Notes: generated by a model not told the origin, from the sequence alone. DNA of 64,000 bases from Methanolobus psychrotolerans (GCF_002243045.1 NZ_MBKP01000027.1:1-64000), one strand, 5' to 3'. Shown: positions 55,551 to 63,773, counted from the stretch's first letter. Made by a program: numbers and translations.

Positions 55551-58478
55551 ATGAAGATATATAGCAAAACGATCATAACTCTGGGAATAGTTTTTATCTT
55601 TCTCTTTTCACTCACGGCAGCTGTTACCAGTTATGTATTCATGACCCATACAGAACAAGTTGAAAATGATGTGTTAAAAGATAATGCCCTCCGGGTCCAG
55701 CGGGCATTCTCCAATGAGATATCTCACATGGATAATAACTTATATGACTGGTCTGCATGGGATGCAACATATCAATATATCCAGGACAACAATTCAGAGT
55801 ATCTTAACTCCAACATTCAGCAAATTGACATTTTTTTGACATTAAATATCAATTTCATGCTGTTCTATGACAACAACGGAAATCTCGTTTATGGAAAAGC
55901 CGTTGATCTTACTGAAGAAAAAGAAATTCCAATCCCCCCTGATCTTGATGAGCATTTTAATGTGGACAGCATTTTACTGGACCACCCTTCAATTGATTCA
56001 GCGTCTTCAGGCATCATTATGTTGGAAGATTCGTTTGTCATCGTTGTTTCAAGACCAATTATAAAAAGTGATTATACAGGCCCTATAGCCGGTACTATGG
56101 TTACTGGAAGATTCCTTGATGACTCCTTCATAGCTCAGATTGAAGAACAAACACTGCTTCCAATTACCATTCAAGCTCTTGATAGCTCAAATTTGCCTTT
56201 GAGTTTTGGATTGATTAAAGAGCAAGTACTGAAAGAAAATTATGCAACAAATATCAATAATGAAAATAACATTGTTTCAGCTTATTTCTTAATAGAAGAC
56301 ATTTACGGAAAACCTGCAATTATAATGAAGACAGAGATGCCAAGACTAATTTACAAAGAAGGCCTGGCAGCTATATCCCTCACATTTTACATGACGCTTC
56401 TGATATCAGTAACATTTGCTCTGTTGTTGTCTTTCCTGCTGAAGAAAAATCTGTTATCCAGAATCACTTCCTTGCGTAATGGGATCCAGGCAATTGATTT
56501 AAAAGCTGATATTAATTCCCGTATTTATATGGATGGGAACGATGAATTATCAGAACTTGCGAATAATATCAATTCCATGCTGGATTCTTTGCAGGAAAAA
56601 AATGCAATCTTCCAATCTACTATTGAATCCGTTGCTTATGGACTCATTGCAGTTGATAATGAAGACAAGGTTCTCTTTATGAATCCAGAATACCGGCATA
56701 TGTTTAAATTGCCGCCTGAAATGGAATCCGAAAAAGATGGAACAAAAATACTAAAAATTGCCCTCCAAAAAGCTCAAAAACCTGATGAACTTTCAAACAG
56801 AATTAATGAAAATAAGCTTTCGTTTGATGCGAACAAAACTTTTGTAAAATTAATAGATGGAAGAACAATCCAGACATATTCATTACCTCTGGTAATTGAC
56901 GATCGGATATCCGGCCGGCTTTATGCCCATAGCGACATCACCGAGATACTGGCACATGAGAAGGAACTCAGAAAAGAGATCGACAGAAGAGAGGAAGCAG
57001 AAGAGAAACTACTGCTTAGTGAAGATAAATTCTCAAAAATTGCAACCTCTGCTAACGATGCAATAATAATGATCAATGATGAAGGCAAGACAACTTTCTG
57101 GAATGATGCCGCAGCAAGGATGTTTGGATATCCTGAAAATGAGGCTCTTGGAAAGAATGTACACAGTTTAATCGCACCTGAAAAGTATACAGATGCATAT
57201 TCAAGAGGGTTTAGAAAATTCACAGAAACGGGTTTTGGTGCTGTAATAGGCAGTACGATCGAACTTGAAGGAAAACATAAGGATGAAACAAAATTCCCTA
57301 TTGAGCTTTCATTATCATCAATACAACTCTCTGACGGGACATGGAATGCAGTGGCCATAATTCGTGACGTTACAGAACGCAAACGACTGGATACCATGGA
57401 GCATGAACTCCTGGAAAGACTGACCACTATAATAAATAACATCAATAGCGGTATAATGCTAATTGATAGTGAGAACAAAAAGATAGTTGATGTAAACCCT
57501 GTGGCAGCAGATATGATCGGACTTCCCCGCAAATCGATAATAGGAAATGTGTGCCACAAATTTGTCTGTCCTGCACATGAAAAACAATGTCCTATAATAG
57601 ACCTGCACCAGAAAGTAGAGCAGTCTGAGCGGTTCCTTTTAAGCAAGGATGGAAAGGAAATACCCATCATAAAGTCAGTTGTTTCTGTAAAACTAAAGGG
57701 GAAAGAGTATCTTGTAGAGAGCTTCTATGACATATCCGGCAGAAAAAAGGTTGAGGATGCACTCATAAAAGCTAAATTCGCTGCAGAAGCCTCTGACAGA
57801 GCAAAAAGCGAGTTCCTCACAAACATGAGTCATGAACTTCGCACACCCCTTAACTCTATAATCGGATTTTCAGATATGCTGATCTATAATGAACACGATT
57901 CTTTCAACAAAAAGCAAATAAGGTACCTTACAAATATCTCAAACAGTGGCAAGCACCTTCTGGAAGTCATAAACGATATTCTTGACCTTTCAAAAATAGA
58001 AGCTGGAAAAATGGACCTTGTAGTTGAAGAGTTTCATGTTTTTGATGTGCTGGATGAAGTAAAGAAAACTGTTTTAACCCTTGCAACTCAGAAAGGTCTT
58101 TCGCTTGAATTTGAAATTGAAGAAGATGTTGCAGTAATAACAGCAGACAGACTCAAGTTAAAACAAATACTCTATAACCTGATAGGCAATGCAATAAAAT
58201 TCACCATGGAAGGTGGTCATATCCATGTATCTGCAAAAAAAGCCCTTGATCATATAGAGATCGGAATAAAAGATTCCGGCATAGGCATCCACCCCGACGA
58301 CCAGAAAAACCTTTTTGAACCTTTCAGGCAGATAGACTCTGCCCTTAACAGAACATATGAAGGTTCCGGACTTGGGCTTGCAATTGTCAGGAAATATGTT
58401 GAAATGCACGGAGGAAGCATTCGTGTTGAAAGTGAACCTGACAAAGGTTCATCATTCATATTCAAATTACCTCTTTAA
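55551..58478 (+). CDS. Membrane sensor histidine kinase with CHASE4 and PAS domains
   Basis: 975 residues. N-terminal membrane segment (about 9-30), extracytoplasmic CHASE4 sensor (NNLYDWSAWDATYQYIQDNN), second membrane segment (about 275-300), HAMP-like linker, then PAS domains at about 350-460, 490-615 and 625-735 (the last with the cysteine-containing insert CHKFVCPAHEKQCPI). HisKA has FLTNMSHELRTPLNS with phosphoryl-accepting His761, and HATPase_c ends the protein (QILYNLIGNAIKFT, GIKDSGIGI, YEGSGLGLAIVRKYVEM). No receiver domain is fused and no response regulator is adjacent. GGTGACTGC precedes the ATG. Confidence 0.94.
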   Translation: MKIYSKTIITLGIVFIFLFSLTAAVTSYVFMTHTEQVENDVLKDNALRVQRAFSNEISHMDNNLYDWSAWDATYQYIQDNNSEYLNSNIQQIDIFLTLNINFMLFYDNNGNLVYGKAVDLTEEKEIPIPPDLDEHFNVDSILLDHPSIDSASSGIIMLEDSFVIVVSRPIIKSDYTGPIAGTMVTGRFLDDSFIAQIEEQTLLPITIQALDSSNLPLSFGLIKEQVLKENYATNINNENNIVSAYFLIEDIYGKPAIIMKTEMPRLIYKEGLAAISLTFYMTLLISVTFALLLSFLLKKNLLSRITSLRNGIQAIDLKADINSRIYMDGNDELSELANNINSMLDSLQEKNAIFQSTIESVAYGLIAVDNEDKVLFMNPEYRHMFKLPPEMESEKDGTKILKIALQKAQKPDELSNRINENKLSFDANKTFVKLIDGRTIQTYSLPLVIDDRISGRLYAHSDITEILAHEKELRKEIDRREEAEEKLLLSEDKFSKIATSANDAIIMINDEGKTTFWNDAAARMFGYPENEALGKNVHSLIAPEKYTDAYSRGFRKFTETGFGAVIGSTIELEGKHKDETKFPIELSLSSIQLSDGTWNAVAIIRDVTERKRLDTMEHELLERLTTIINNINSGIMLIDSENKKIVDVNPVAADMIGLPRKSIIGNVCHKFVCPAHEKQCPIIDLHQKVEQSERFLLSKDGKEIPIIKSVVSVKLKGKEYLVESFYDISGRKKVEDALIKAKFAAEASDRAKSEFLTNMSHELRTPLNSIIGFSDMLIYNEHDSFNKKQIRYLTNISNSGKHLLEVINDILDLSKIEAGKMDLVVEEFHVFDVLDEVKKTVLTLATQKGLSLEFEIEEDVAVITADRLKLKQILYNLIGNAIKFTMEGGHIHVSAKKALDHIEIGIKDSGIGIHPDDQKNLFEPFRQIDSALNRTYEGSGLGLAIVRKYVEMHGGSIRVESEPDKGSSFIFKLPL

Positions 58479-58519
58479 AACCCGCCATCATCCCGGGTGT
58501 GCTAAAAGGCATCAAAACT

Positions 58520-58756
58520 TTATTTTTTAATTGTACCTACTACAGGATAATTTTCAAGTGCATCGATCTCATGAGGAGCTTCCATATCCAGAGCCTCTGT
58601 AAGATCTGTGCCTGCAACATGCAATCCCATATGCTCTCCGCCATTCCAGAATTCGCTGCCACTTACGTCATAGACCTGACCAGCATAGACAACATATACT
58701 TTTTCCCCGTCTTTACCATTAAATTTTGCAACTTCTTCAAGTGTAAATTCCTGCAT
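58520..58756 (-). CDS. Cytochrome b5-like heme/steroid-binding domain protein
   Basis: 78 residues from ATG 58756, preceded by GGTGA; the ATG at 58771 adds five residues. MQEFTLEEVAKFNGKDGEKVYVVYAGQ-type start, VYDVSGSEFWNGGEHMGLHVAG, AGTDLTEALDMEAPHEIDAL. The GGEHMG and LHVAG region corresponds to the heme-His environment of the family, though the usual HPGG is altered to NGGEH. Small cytosolic heme- or quinone-interacting protein, common in methanogens. Confidence 0.85.
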   Translation of the reverse strand: MQEFTLEEVAKFNGKDGEKVYVVYAGQVYDVSGSEFWNGGEHMGLHVAGTDLTEALDMEAPHEIDALENYPVVGTIKK

Positions 58757-58898
58757 ATTCTCACCACTCATACATTTAATTTCAGGCTTATAGGCTTTTG
58801 GGTCTTGCCCCTATTTATGTTTTCTTTTTAGGGATGAACTGGAATAACTGCAGATGGGTGTTCACGAACATGAATCTCGAGAAATCATAACACCTCGG

Positions 58899-59411
58899 CT
58901 AATATTTTATGATGCATCCCCCTTCTGTGCCCATTTTTTCAAAATACTGCTGGTGGTATTCCTCTGCACGGTAAAAAGGTCCGACAGGTTGTATCTGGGT
59001 TACAATCTCCCGAGAATATCTTCCGGATTTTTCCAGATTGATCCTGGAAGCTATAGCAGCATTGCGCTGCTCAGCATTATGATAGAATATGGCAGAACGA
59101 TATTGTGTTCCTATATCCGGTCCCTGTCTGTTCAGGGTTGTAGGATCGTGCAGTTCCCAGAAAAGCTCCAGTAATTTATCGTAAGATACAGCTGCAGGAT
59201 TGAAAACAACTTCCACAGCTTCCGCATGCCCGGTAGTACCCGTGCATACTTCCTTATATGTCGGATTTTCCTTTGCTCCTCCGGTATAGCCTACCTGGGT
59301 AAAGTCCACACCTTTTACCTTTCTAAAAACGGATTCCACTCCCCAGAAGCAACCTGCTGCAAAAGTTGCTATTTCATAGCCTTTCTTAAGTAACTCTTCT
59401 CTTGACCCCAT
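58899..59411 (-). CDS. msrA: Peptide-methionine (S)-S-oxide reductase
   Basis: 170 residues. Repairs oxidised methionine. Motif [14 protein letters not shown] with nucleophile Cys21, then [19 protein letters not shown] and [22 protein letters not shown] before the ATG at 59411 is a strong ribosome binding site, and it is the first unit of a 13-bp minisatellite at 59417-59626. An oxidative-stress gene in an obligate anaerobe. No msrB in the window. Confidence 0.95.
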   Translation of the reverse strand: MGSREELLKKGYEIATFAAGCFWGVESVFRKVKGVDFTQVGYTGGAKENPTYKEVCTGTTGHAEAVEVVFNPAAVSYDKLLELFWELHDPTTLNRQGPDIGTQYRSAIFYHNAEQRNAAIASRINLEKSGRYSREIVTQIQPVGPFYRAEEYHQQYFEKMGTEGGCIIKY

Positions 59412-59416
59412 CTGAT

Positions 59417-59626
59417 CACCTACAATAATTATCTACAATGATTATCTATAATCATCATCTATAATAATCACCTACAATAATCATCTATAATAATCACCTA
59501 CAATAATCATCTATAATAATCACCTACAATAATCACCTACAATAATCACCTACAATAATCACCTACAATAATCACCTACAATAATCATCTATAATAATCA
59601 TCTATAATAAATAATCACCTATAAAC
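59417..59626. repeat. 13-bp minisatellite upstream of msrA
   Basis: Fifteen 13-bp units in tandem. Two variants alternate: CACCTACAATAAT and CATCTATAATAAT. Pure runs of the first occur at 59521-59585; the last unit has a 4-base insertion. Read on the minus (msrA) strand each unit gives ATTATTGTAGGTG or ATTATTATAGATG, i.e. a Shine-Dalgarno-like GTAGGTG or a TATA-like ATTATTATAG. The unit nearest msrA contains the real ribosome binding site. Confidence 0.95.
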
Positions 59627-59661
59627 AAAAATAGTAAAGAAATTAAGGCGAATCTATCGCC

Positions 59662-60318
59662 TTACTTTCTCTTGAAGATGAACGCCAGTCCGATTATTGC
59701 AGCCATTGGCAAAGCAATTGTCGGGAACTCCGGGATTTCCTCGGATGCTGGAGGGACATCTGCTGTGACCTTTATGTCAAGGAAGCTTGCAGTACCACGA
59801 TCTCTTCCACGCACCGCAATAAGGTTTGTGCCGGAGTTAAGGACACTGTCATCGACCGAAAACTCAAAGCTATTCCAGCTTGGGCATCCCTCGTGTGTTT
59901 TCATTCCACTGGAAACATCCTGTCCGTTAATGAATACCTGAACATCGTTATCGATAGCAATGTAAACCTTCAGGTTGCTTGTGCCTTCCGGAAGATAGAA
60001 CTCTTTTCTTACAAGTATGTCTGAGTTCAATGCCCAGCTTGTCTTAACGTACTCGGAACTTGTGAGAAGACAACCGGAGTAAATTGAACCAAAACCGGCA
60101 TCACCTGTCAAAAAGTTGGAGTCATCAAAGCCTGTACTTTCAAAACCGGCATTCAAGCCTGTGCTTACAACCTGATATTTGTACCCTGAATCACCATAAG
60201 GGATTACTGTTGTGCTGCCTGAATCAGCAAGTGCTGTCATTGACATTGTTGCTGTCAGCAAAAAAATGCTTGCCAGAGATAGGGCAAGAAGTCTACTCAT
60301 ATTAAATTTCGTTTTCAT
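59662..60318 (-). CDS. PEF-CTERM secreted protein with galactose-binding-like domain
   Basis: 218 residues. Signal peptide (LLALSLASIFLLTATMSMTALA). The body (about 35-185) is beta-rich, with VRKEFYLPEGTSNLKVYIA, VQVFINGQDVSS and VLNSGTNLIAVRGRDRGTAS, resembling galactose-binding-like domains of surface proteins. C-terminal PEF-CTERM: EEIPEFPTIALPMAAIIGLA then FIFKRK. It is the second PEF-CTERM protein of the window. The promoter, CATATTTATAG on the minus strand at about 60437-60447, implies a leader of roughly 95 nt. Confidence 0.85.
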   Translation of the reverse strand: MKTKFNMSRLLALSLASIFLLTATMSMTALADSGSTTVIPYGDSGYKYQVVSTGLNAGFESTGFDDSNFLTGDAGFGSIYSGCLLTSSEYVKTSWALNSDILVRKEFYLPEGTSNLKVYIAIDNDVQVFINGQDVSSGMKTHEGCPSWNSFEFSVDDSVLNSGTNLIAVRGRDRGTASFLDIKVTADVPPASEEIPEFPTIALPMAAIIGLAFIFKRK

Positions 60319-60577
60319 TTCATACCACCAACCGAATCAGATATTTGAAAGAAATTGAGATTTTGATATAAAATCCCGGATATTCCTTTTAGTTATCTTT
60401 CAATTATCACAGTTATTTAGTGGTACACGAACTATAAATATGTTGTTATTTTGTGCACTGTCTGAATTTAAGTTATATGACATAATTGTACATGTTTCTT
60501 TGGCCATTTCGAGAAAAAGATAGATACTACAATCGATTTCGATCACAAATTAAAGGTTACAACCGAAATGTGAACTA
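60319..60577. other. Intergenic region with the PEF-CTERM promoter and the IS flank
   Basis: Contains the TATA element near 60437-60447 for the gene at 59662-60318. The rest is AT-rich. No other gene was seen. Confidence 0.4.
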
Positions 60578-60600
60578 CCCCGAAGCTAAAGACTTCGTGG
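60578..60600 (-). other. IS end hairpin and likely guide-RNA 3' region near tnpB
   Basis: On the minus strand this reads CCACGAAGTCTTTAGCTTCG then GGG, downstream of tnpB. In this family the tnpB 3' region and the right end make the omega RNA used by TnpB, so a guide would correspond to DNA just below about 60572. Confidence 0.5.
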
Positions 60601-60667
60601 CTTCCTGTTTCATCCCTTGAACCATTGTTCACAAGTCCACAGGCTCTTCCCCTTGTTCCGAGGGTGC

Positions 60668-61789
60668 TTATATTCCTATTAAGTTCTGCCCTTGAAGGGC
60701 GAATTTCTTAATGTTGATAGAGGCATTTATGTCCCTATCATGATTGGCATTACATTCCGGGCATTTCCATTTTCTGTCTGCTAATGTCATGGAACTGTTG
60801 TAGTAACCACAGACGTTGCAGATTTTTGTACTTGGCTCGAATCTTCCGATGCGGAGAATTGTTTTTCCGTACCATTCTGCCTTATATTCGAGTTTTGTTA
60901 TGAAGGAACTCCACGATGCATCAGCTATGTGTTGAGCCAGACAATGATTTTTAAACATACCGGAGACATTGAGGGTTTCTACTGCTATGGCTTGGTTCTC
61001 GCTAACGAGCTTTGTTGAAACCTTATGTTGGAAATCGTGTCTCTGATTGCTTATTTTTTCATGGAGCTTGGCTACTTGTTGACGAGCTTTATTTCTGTTC
61101 TTTGAGCCTTTCTGTTTTCGAGATAGGCGTTTTGAAAGAACTTTAAGTCTCTTCATGGAGTTTTTAAGGTGTCTCGGATTGTCGATTTTATCACCATTAG
61201 AAGTGATAGCAAAATCCTTGATACCTACATCTACTCCTACGGTATCGTTTACGGAGAAATCCGATTTTTCTGGAAATTCCCGATTGTCGTCTACAAGGAT
61301 ACTAATGTAATATTTTCCTGAAGATGTACGGGATACTGTAGCTGTTTTTAAGTCACCGTCACCTAATGGACGATGGAGAATAGTTTTAACGTTGCCTATT
61401 TTCGGAAGGTATATGCGGTTATTTTCAATATCAACCTTGTAATTCTGAGGAACATTGTACGCCTGTACTGGATTCTTCCGTGACTTGAATTTTGGGAATC
61501 CCATCTTTTCCCGAAAAAATTTTGTAAAGGCATTGTCGAGATTGAGGGTAGCACCTTGTAATGACTGAGAGTTAACCTCTTTGAGCCAATCGTGCTTTCC
61601 GTCTCTTTTCAACATTGTTATTCCTTTATTCAGGTCGAATCTTGATACAGATTTACCGTCTTGTTCGTAGATCTTAATTTTTTGTTCTAAAGCCCAATTA
61701 TAGATGAATCTACAAGCTCCGAAATGCTGAAAAAACATTTCTTCCTGCTCTTTTGTAGGATACATTCTATATTTGTAAGCCTTCAACAT
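60668..61789 (-). CDS. tnpB: TnpB RNA-guided nuclease of the IS605 element
   Basis: 373 residues, apparently full-length. N-terminal OrfB helix-turn-helix (MLKAYKYRMYPTKEQEEMFFQHFG), RuvC-like catalytic acids in TVGVDVGIKDFAIT, AIAVETLNVSG and CNANHDRDINASINIKK, and the zinc finger CNVCGYYNSS ... KCPECNANHD. TnpB is the ancestor of Cas12 and cleaves DNA with the element's omega RNA. There is no frameshift. ATG 61789; tnpA starts 55 bp away on the other strand. Confidence 0.95.
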   Translation of the reverse strand: MLKAYKYRMYPTKEQEEMFFQHFGACRFIYNWALEQKIKIYEQDGKSVSRFDLNKGITMLKRDGKHDWLKEVNSQSLQGATLNLDNAFTKFFREKMGFPKFKSRKNPVQAYNVPQNYKVDIENNRIYLPKIGNVKTILHRPLGDGDLKTATVSRTSSGKYYISILVDDNREFPEKSDFSVNDTVGVDVGIKDFAITSNGDKIDNPRHLKNSMKRLKVLSKRLSRKQKGSKNRNKARQQVAKLHEKISNQRHDFQHKVSTKLVSENQAIAVETLNVSGMFKNHCLAQHIADASWSSFITKLEYKAEWYGKTILRIGRFEPSTKICNVCGYYNSSMTLADRKWKCPECNANHDRDINASINIKKFALQGQNLIGI

Positions 61790-61844
61790 ACAAATATATA
61801 TTAGAGTTAATGTTATTTATGGTTTACGTTAAATAGGTAATATT

Positions 61845-62441
61845 GTGGAGTATGAAAGGAAAAACCATAGTAAGTTTTTATTATTATACCATGTCATTTT
61901 TGTCTGCAAATATAGACGGAATGTGTTGAATGGTATTGAAAATGAGTTGTAACTATTCAGCCTACAGCAATCAGCCGATTGATACTGATTCAATAAGAAT
62001 AAAGATGTTTAGTCCTAAATAAATTTGAAACAAAAAACGCAATCATAGACACAATTAGAATAAATTATTCTCAAGAAAATCACGTATCAATTTTTTATCA
62101 AATAGGTTATTGATAACGATTTTATCAGGCTGAATAGTTACAATGAGTTAAAGGATTCATTGTTAAAAATCGCTACAAAATCTAATTTTGAAATTGTGGA
62201 AATGGAGACAGACAAAGACCATGTCCATTTACTCATTAAGAGTGAGCCGAAATATAGTATTCTTTCGATTATCAGACGATTGAAACAAGAATCGACATAT
62301 CGTTTATGGGAACAAAATGAATTACATTTGAGACAATATTATTGGGGAGAACGTACTTTATGGAGCGATAGATATTTTTGTAGCACTATTGGAAACGTTA
62401 GCAAAGAAACGGTAATAGAATACATAAGGAATCAGGGGTAA
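61845..62441 (+). pseudogene. tnpA: IS200-family transposase tnpA, split by a 193-bp MITE
   Basis: The 5' fragment starts at GTG 61845 (VEYERKNHSKFLLLYHVIFV then CKYRRNVLNGIENEL). It is interrupted at 61949. The 3' fragment resumes at 62142 (NELKDSLLKIATKSNF ... DKDHVHLLIKSEPKYSI ... RRLKQESTYRLW). Joining 61948 to 62150, i.e. removing the MITE and one 8-bp duplicate, gives an uninterrupted frame of about 131 codons ending at TAA 62441. The HUH motif (DHVHLLI), the catalytic Tyr region (YFCSTIGNV) and the KYRR start are all present, so the gene was intact before insertion. Confidence 0.9.
61949..62141. mobile_element. 193-bp MITE inserted in tnpA
   Basis: Perfect 15-bp terminal inverted repeats: GTAACTATTCAGCCT at 61949-61963 and AGGCTGAATAGTTAC at 62127-62141. 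Flanked by 8-bp direct repeats AATGAGTT at 61941-61948 and 62142-62149. No coding capacity. Ends starting with GTAA and an 8-bp target duplication are the hallmark of IS66-family elements, so this is probably a non-autonomous IS66-type derivative; the autonomous partner is not in the window. Confidence 0.9.
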
Positions 62442-62456
62442 TGGACGCTTACATCC

Positions 62457-62475
62457 CCTATGCTAAAGACATAGG
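62457..62475. other. IS end hairpin next to tnpA
   Basis: CCTATG-CTAAAGA-CATAGG, a 6-bp stem with 7-nt loop, 15 bp after the tnpA stop. The loop is identical to the loop of the other element end (60586-60592). Confidence 0.6.
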
Positions 62476-62503
62476 AGTTTTACGCTCCACTTATAAAGCA
62501 TCT

Positions 62504-62797
62504 TCAATCAAATATTTCAGTCAGATCATCAAGTCCCAGTTTGACATCGAATTCTTTCAGCCTGAAGAATTTCTTCGCCCTGTTATCATTATCTTCAAGT
62601 CTCAGGTCACTTTCTACAAACCCCGCGTTTTCCAGACGTTTCAGATGCAACTGGACAACCTGGCGTGAGAGGTCAAGATCCTTGGCAAGGTCGTATATGT
62701 ATCGCTCCCTTTCCGATAGCAGATACAGCAATTTTAACCTTACGGGGTGGGAAATAGCCTCGCCGATGGTTGTGATCTGTAAAAGTGTCTTTGTCAT
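62504..62797 (-). CDS. ArsR-type winged-helix transcriptional regulator
   Basis: 97 residues. The helix-turn-helix is at about residues 14-75: EAISHPVRLKLLYLLSERER, DLAKDLDLSRQVVQLHLKRL, ENAGFVESDLRLEDN. No obvious metal-binding cysteines are present, so it may sense something other than a metal. It is downstream of the small membrane protein gene and probably in the same unit. The IS element begins only about 20-30 bp after its stop. Possible operators are the ACATATGTAG sites near 63730. Confidence 0.82.
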   Translation of the reverse strand: MTKTLLQITTIGEAISHPVRLKLLYLLSERERYIYDLAKDLDLSRQVVQLHLKRLENAGFVESDLRLEDNDNRAKKFFRLKEFDVKLGLDDLTEIFD

Positions 62798-62847
62798 CCG
62801 TGATCCTGCTGTTTTTAGTTCCTTTTAACCGATCGTGGTTGCCTTGA

Positions 62848-63063
62848 TCATATCTCGTCAAGTTTTTCTTTTATATCCTGAACCATCTTTTTAATGTCTT
62901 CAACGTCTTTCTCAACCCTTGCAAGACGCTCGTTGTTTCCGGAACCTACAAGATTAGACCGGTTAAAAAGTGTGACTGCTACCCATACTATTACAAGAAT
63001 TAGTAGTATGTTCAAAAGAAGAACCCATACAGAGCCAGTACCATACATGCCGTCGCCCATCAT
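62848..63063 (-). CDS. Small membrane protein with C-terminal coiled coil
   Basis: 71 residues. Membrane helix at about 11-35 (VWVLLLNILLILVIVWVAVTLF), then a cytoplasmic coiled coil (NNERLARVEKDVEDIKKMVQ, DIKEKLDEI). GGTGA precedes the ATG by 8 nt and a TATA-like CTATATACT lies near 63100. Precedes the ArsR-type gene by 50 bp. Resembles small membrane regulators that pair with winged-helix proteins; function inferred only. Confidence 0.72.
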   Translation of the reverse strand: MMGDGMYGTGSVWVLLLNILLILVIVWVAVTLFNRSNLVGSGNNERLARVEKDVEDIKKMVQDIKEKLDEI

Positions 63064-63160
63064 TATATATTCACCCTTTAAAGTTATAAAATTAATAAAG
63101 AGTATATAGGAAGGGATATATTATTACTTTTCGACCTTCCCTGTTCAATGCAATCTCATG

Positions 63161-63199
63161 CATGCATATTGATCATGCATATTGATCATGCATATTGAT
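63161..63199. repeat. Three perfect 13-bp direct repeats at a stop codon
   Basis: CATGCATATTGAT at 63161-63173, 63174-63186 and 63187-63199, perfect tandem copies whose last base is the final base of the TGA stop of the gene at 63199-63696. Same period (13 bp) as the msrA minisatellite but a different sequence; contains TGCATA-type palindromes (ATGCAT). Confidence 0.95.
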
Positions 63200-63696
63200 C
63201 AGTACCTGTAGCAACCTGCTGTGCCATAGCCACTGCCACGCATCATACCACGTACATTCTGTGAATACTGTAGTCCTTTATATGAAGAACTTGCATAGAA
63301 GTCTTCTATGACATCGCCTGTGTATGCATCGATACGTCCCTGCTTGATAACATCTTCATCATCTGTGTAGTTAAAGACCCACCACTTACCCATGAGGTAT
63401 ATATTTGATTCCCCGATGTCCTTACCAGTTGCATCTTCTGCGAGCTTGATTGCCTCATCAATGGTCCCTACCTCAAGTCCAGCAACTGTTGTCCCATCCG
63501 ATGCATATGCTCCATAGACAGGGCAGTTTTCATACCCGTATCCACCGGAGTAACCCATTCTGTTAGCTGCCCATCTGTGCATCTGCCCGAAGAATGTTGC
63601 ATCATCTGCCCGGTCGACAGCTGCATTTACGATACCTATCCCTGCAATGGCTGTAATAAGCATACCAACAAGGAGTATTGACGTTGTTCTTTTCAT
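63199..63696 (-). CDS. Secreted PepSY-like protein
   Basis: 165 residues. Signal peptide (ILLVGMLITAIAGIGIVNAA). Gly/Tyr/Ser-rich segments (GYSGGYGYENCPVYGAYAS and GSGYGTAGCYRY) flank a central PepSY-like fold (TIDEAIKLAEDATGKDIGES, IYLMGKWWVFNYTDDEDVIK, GRIDAYTGDVIEDF). Two cysteines may bridge. GGAAGGTGA before the ATG. A related gene set (ArsR-type regulator, membrane coiled coil) lies just downstream. Confidence 0.75.
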   Translation of the reverse strand: MKRTTSILLVGMLITAIAGIGIVNAAVDRADDATFFGQMHRWAANRMGYSGGYGYENCPVYGAYASDGTTVAGLEVGTIDEAIKLAEDATGKDIGESNIYLMGKWWVFNYTDDEDVIKQGRIDAYTGDVIEDFYASSSYKGLQYSQNVRGMMRGSGYGTAGCYRY

Positions 63697-63723
63697 TATT
63701 TCACCTTCCGGATTTTTAACCCA

Positions 63724-63770
63724 ACATATGTAGCCTTAACACTACATATGTAGGATGTATATGTATTTAA
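63724..63770 (-). promoter_or_regulatory. Promoter with duplicated palindromic operator
   Basis: ACATATGTAG occurs at 63724-63733 and 63744-63753, 20 bp apart; the second is part of a perfect 12-bp palindrome CTACATATGTAG (63742-63753). The minus-strand TATA-like GTTTAAATACATATAC is at 63758-63773. Two regulator dimers on one DNA face between the TATA box and the gene at 63696 would fit repression. Confidence 0.55.
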
Positions 63771-63773
63771 ACG

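Larger units (their letters stand above)
60572..62482. mobile_element. IS200/IS605-type element with divergent tnpB and MITE-disrupted tnpA
   Basis: The element carries tnpB on the minus strand and tnpA on the plus strand, divergently transcribed. Both outer ends have short hairpins with the identical loop CTAAAGA: CGAAG-CTAAAGA-CTTCG at 60581-60597 (end next to the tnpB stop) and CCTATG-CTAAAGA-CATAGG at 62457-62475 (end next to the tnpA stop). Such subterminal hairpins are recognised by the HUH transposase in this family. The exact cleavage bases cannot be fixed; the boundaries given are approximate. A TTTTAC at 62477-62482 resembles the family's target motif. Confidence 0.75.

Noticed and set aside
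56921-57670. Minus-strand frame of 249 codons
   Set aside because: It is antisense to the PAS region of the histidine kinase, with low-complexity Ser-rich translation.
59417-59626. CRISPR array in the repeats before msrA
   Set aside because: The units are 13 bp, directly adjacent and without spacers.
61949-62141. CRISPR-type or attachment-site origin of the inverted repeats
   Set aside because: The terminal inverted repeats plus 8-bp direct duplications and the restored reading frame are fully explained by a MITE insertion.
62160-62441. Separate 93-residue transposase-like gene
   Set aside because: It is the 3' part of tnpA; the 5' part is found before the MITE and joins in frame.
62441-62668. 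Plus-strand frame of 75 codons at the IS edge
   Set aside because: It runs through the IS end hairpin and antisense to the ArsR-type gene; no domain.
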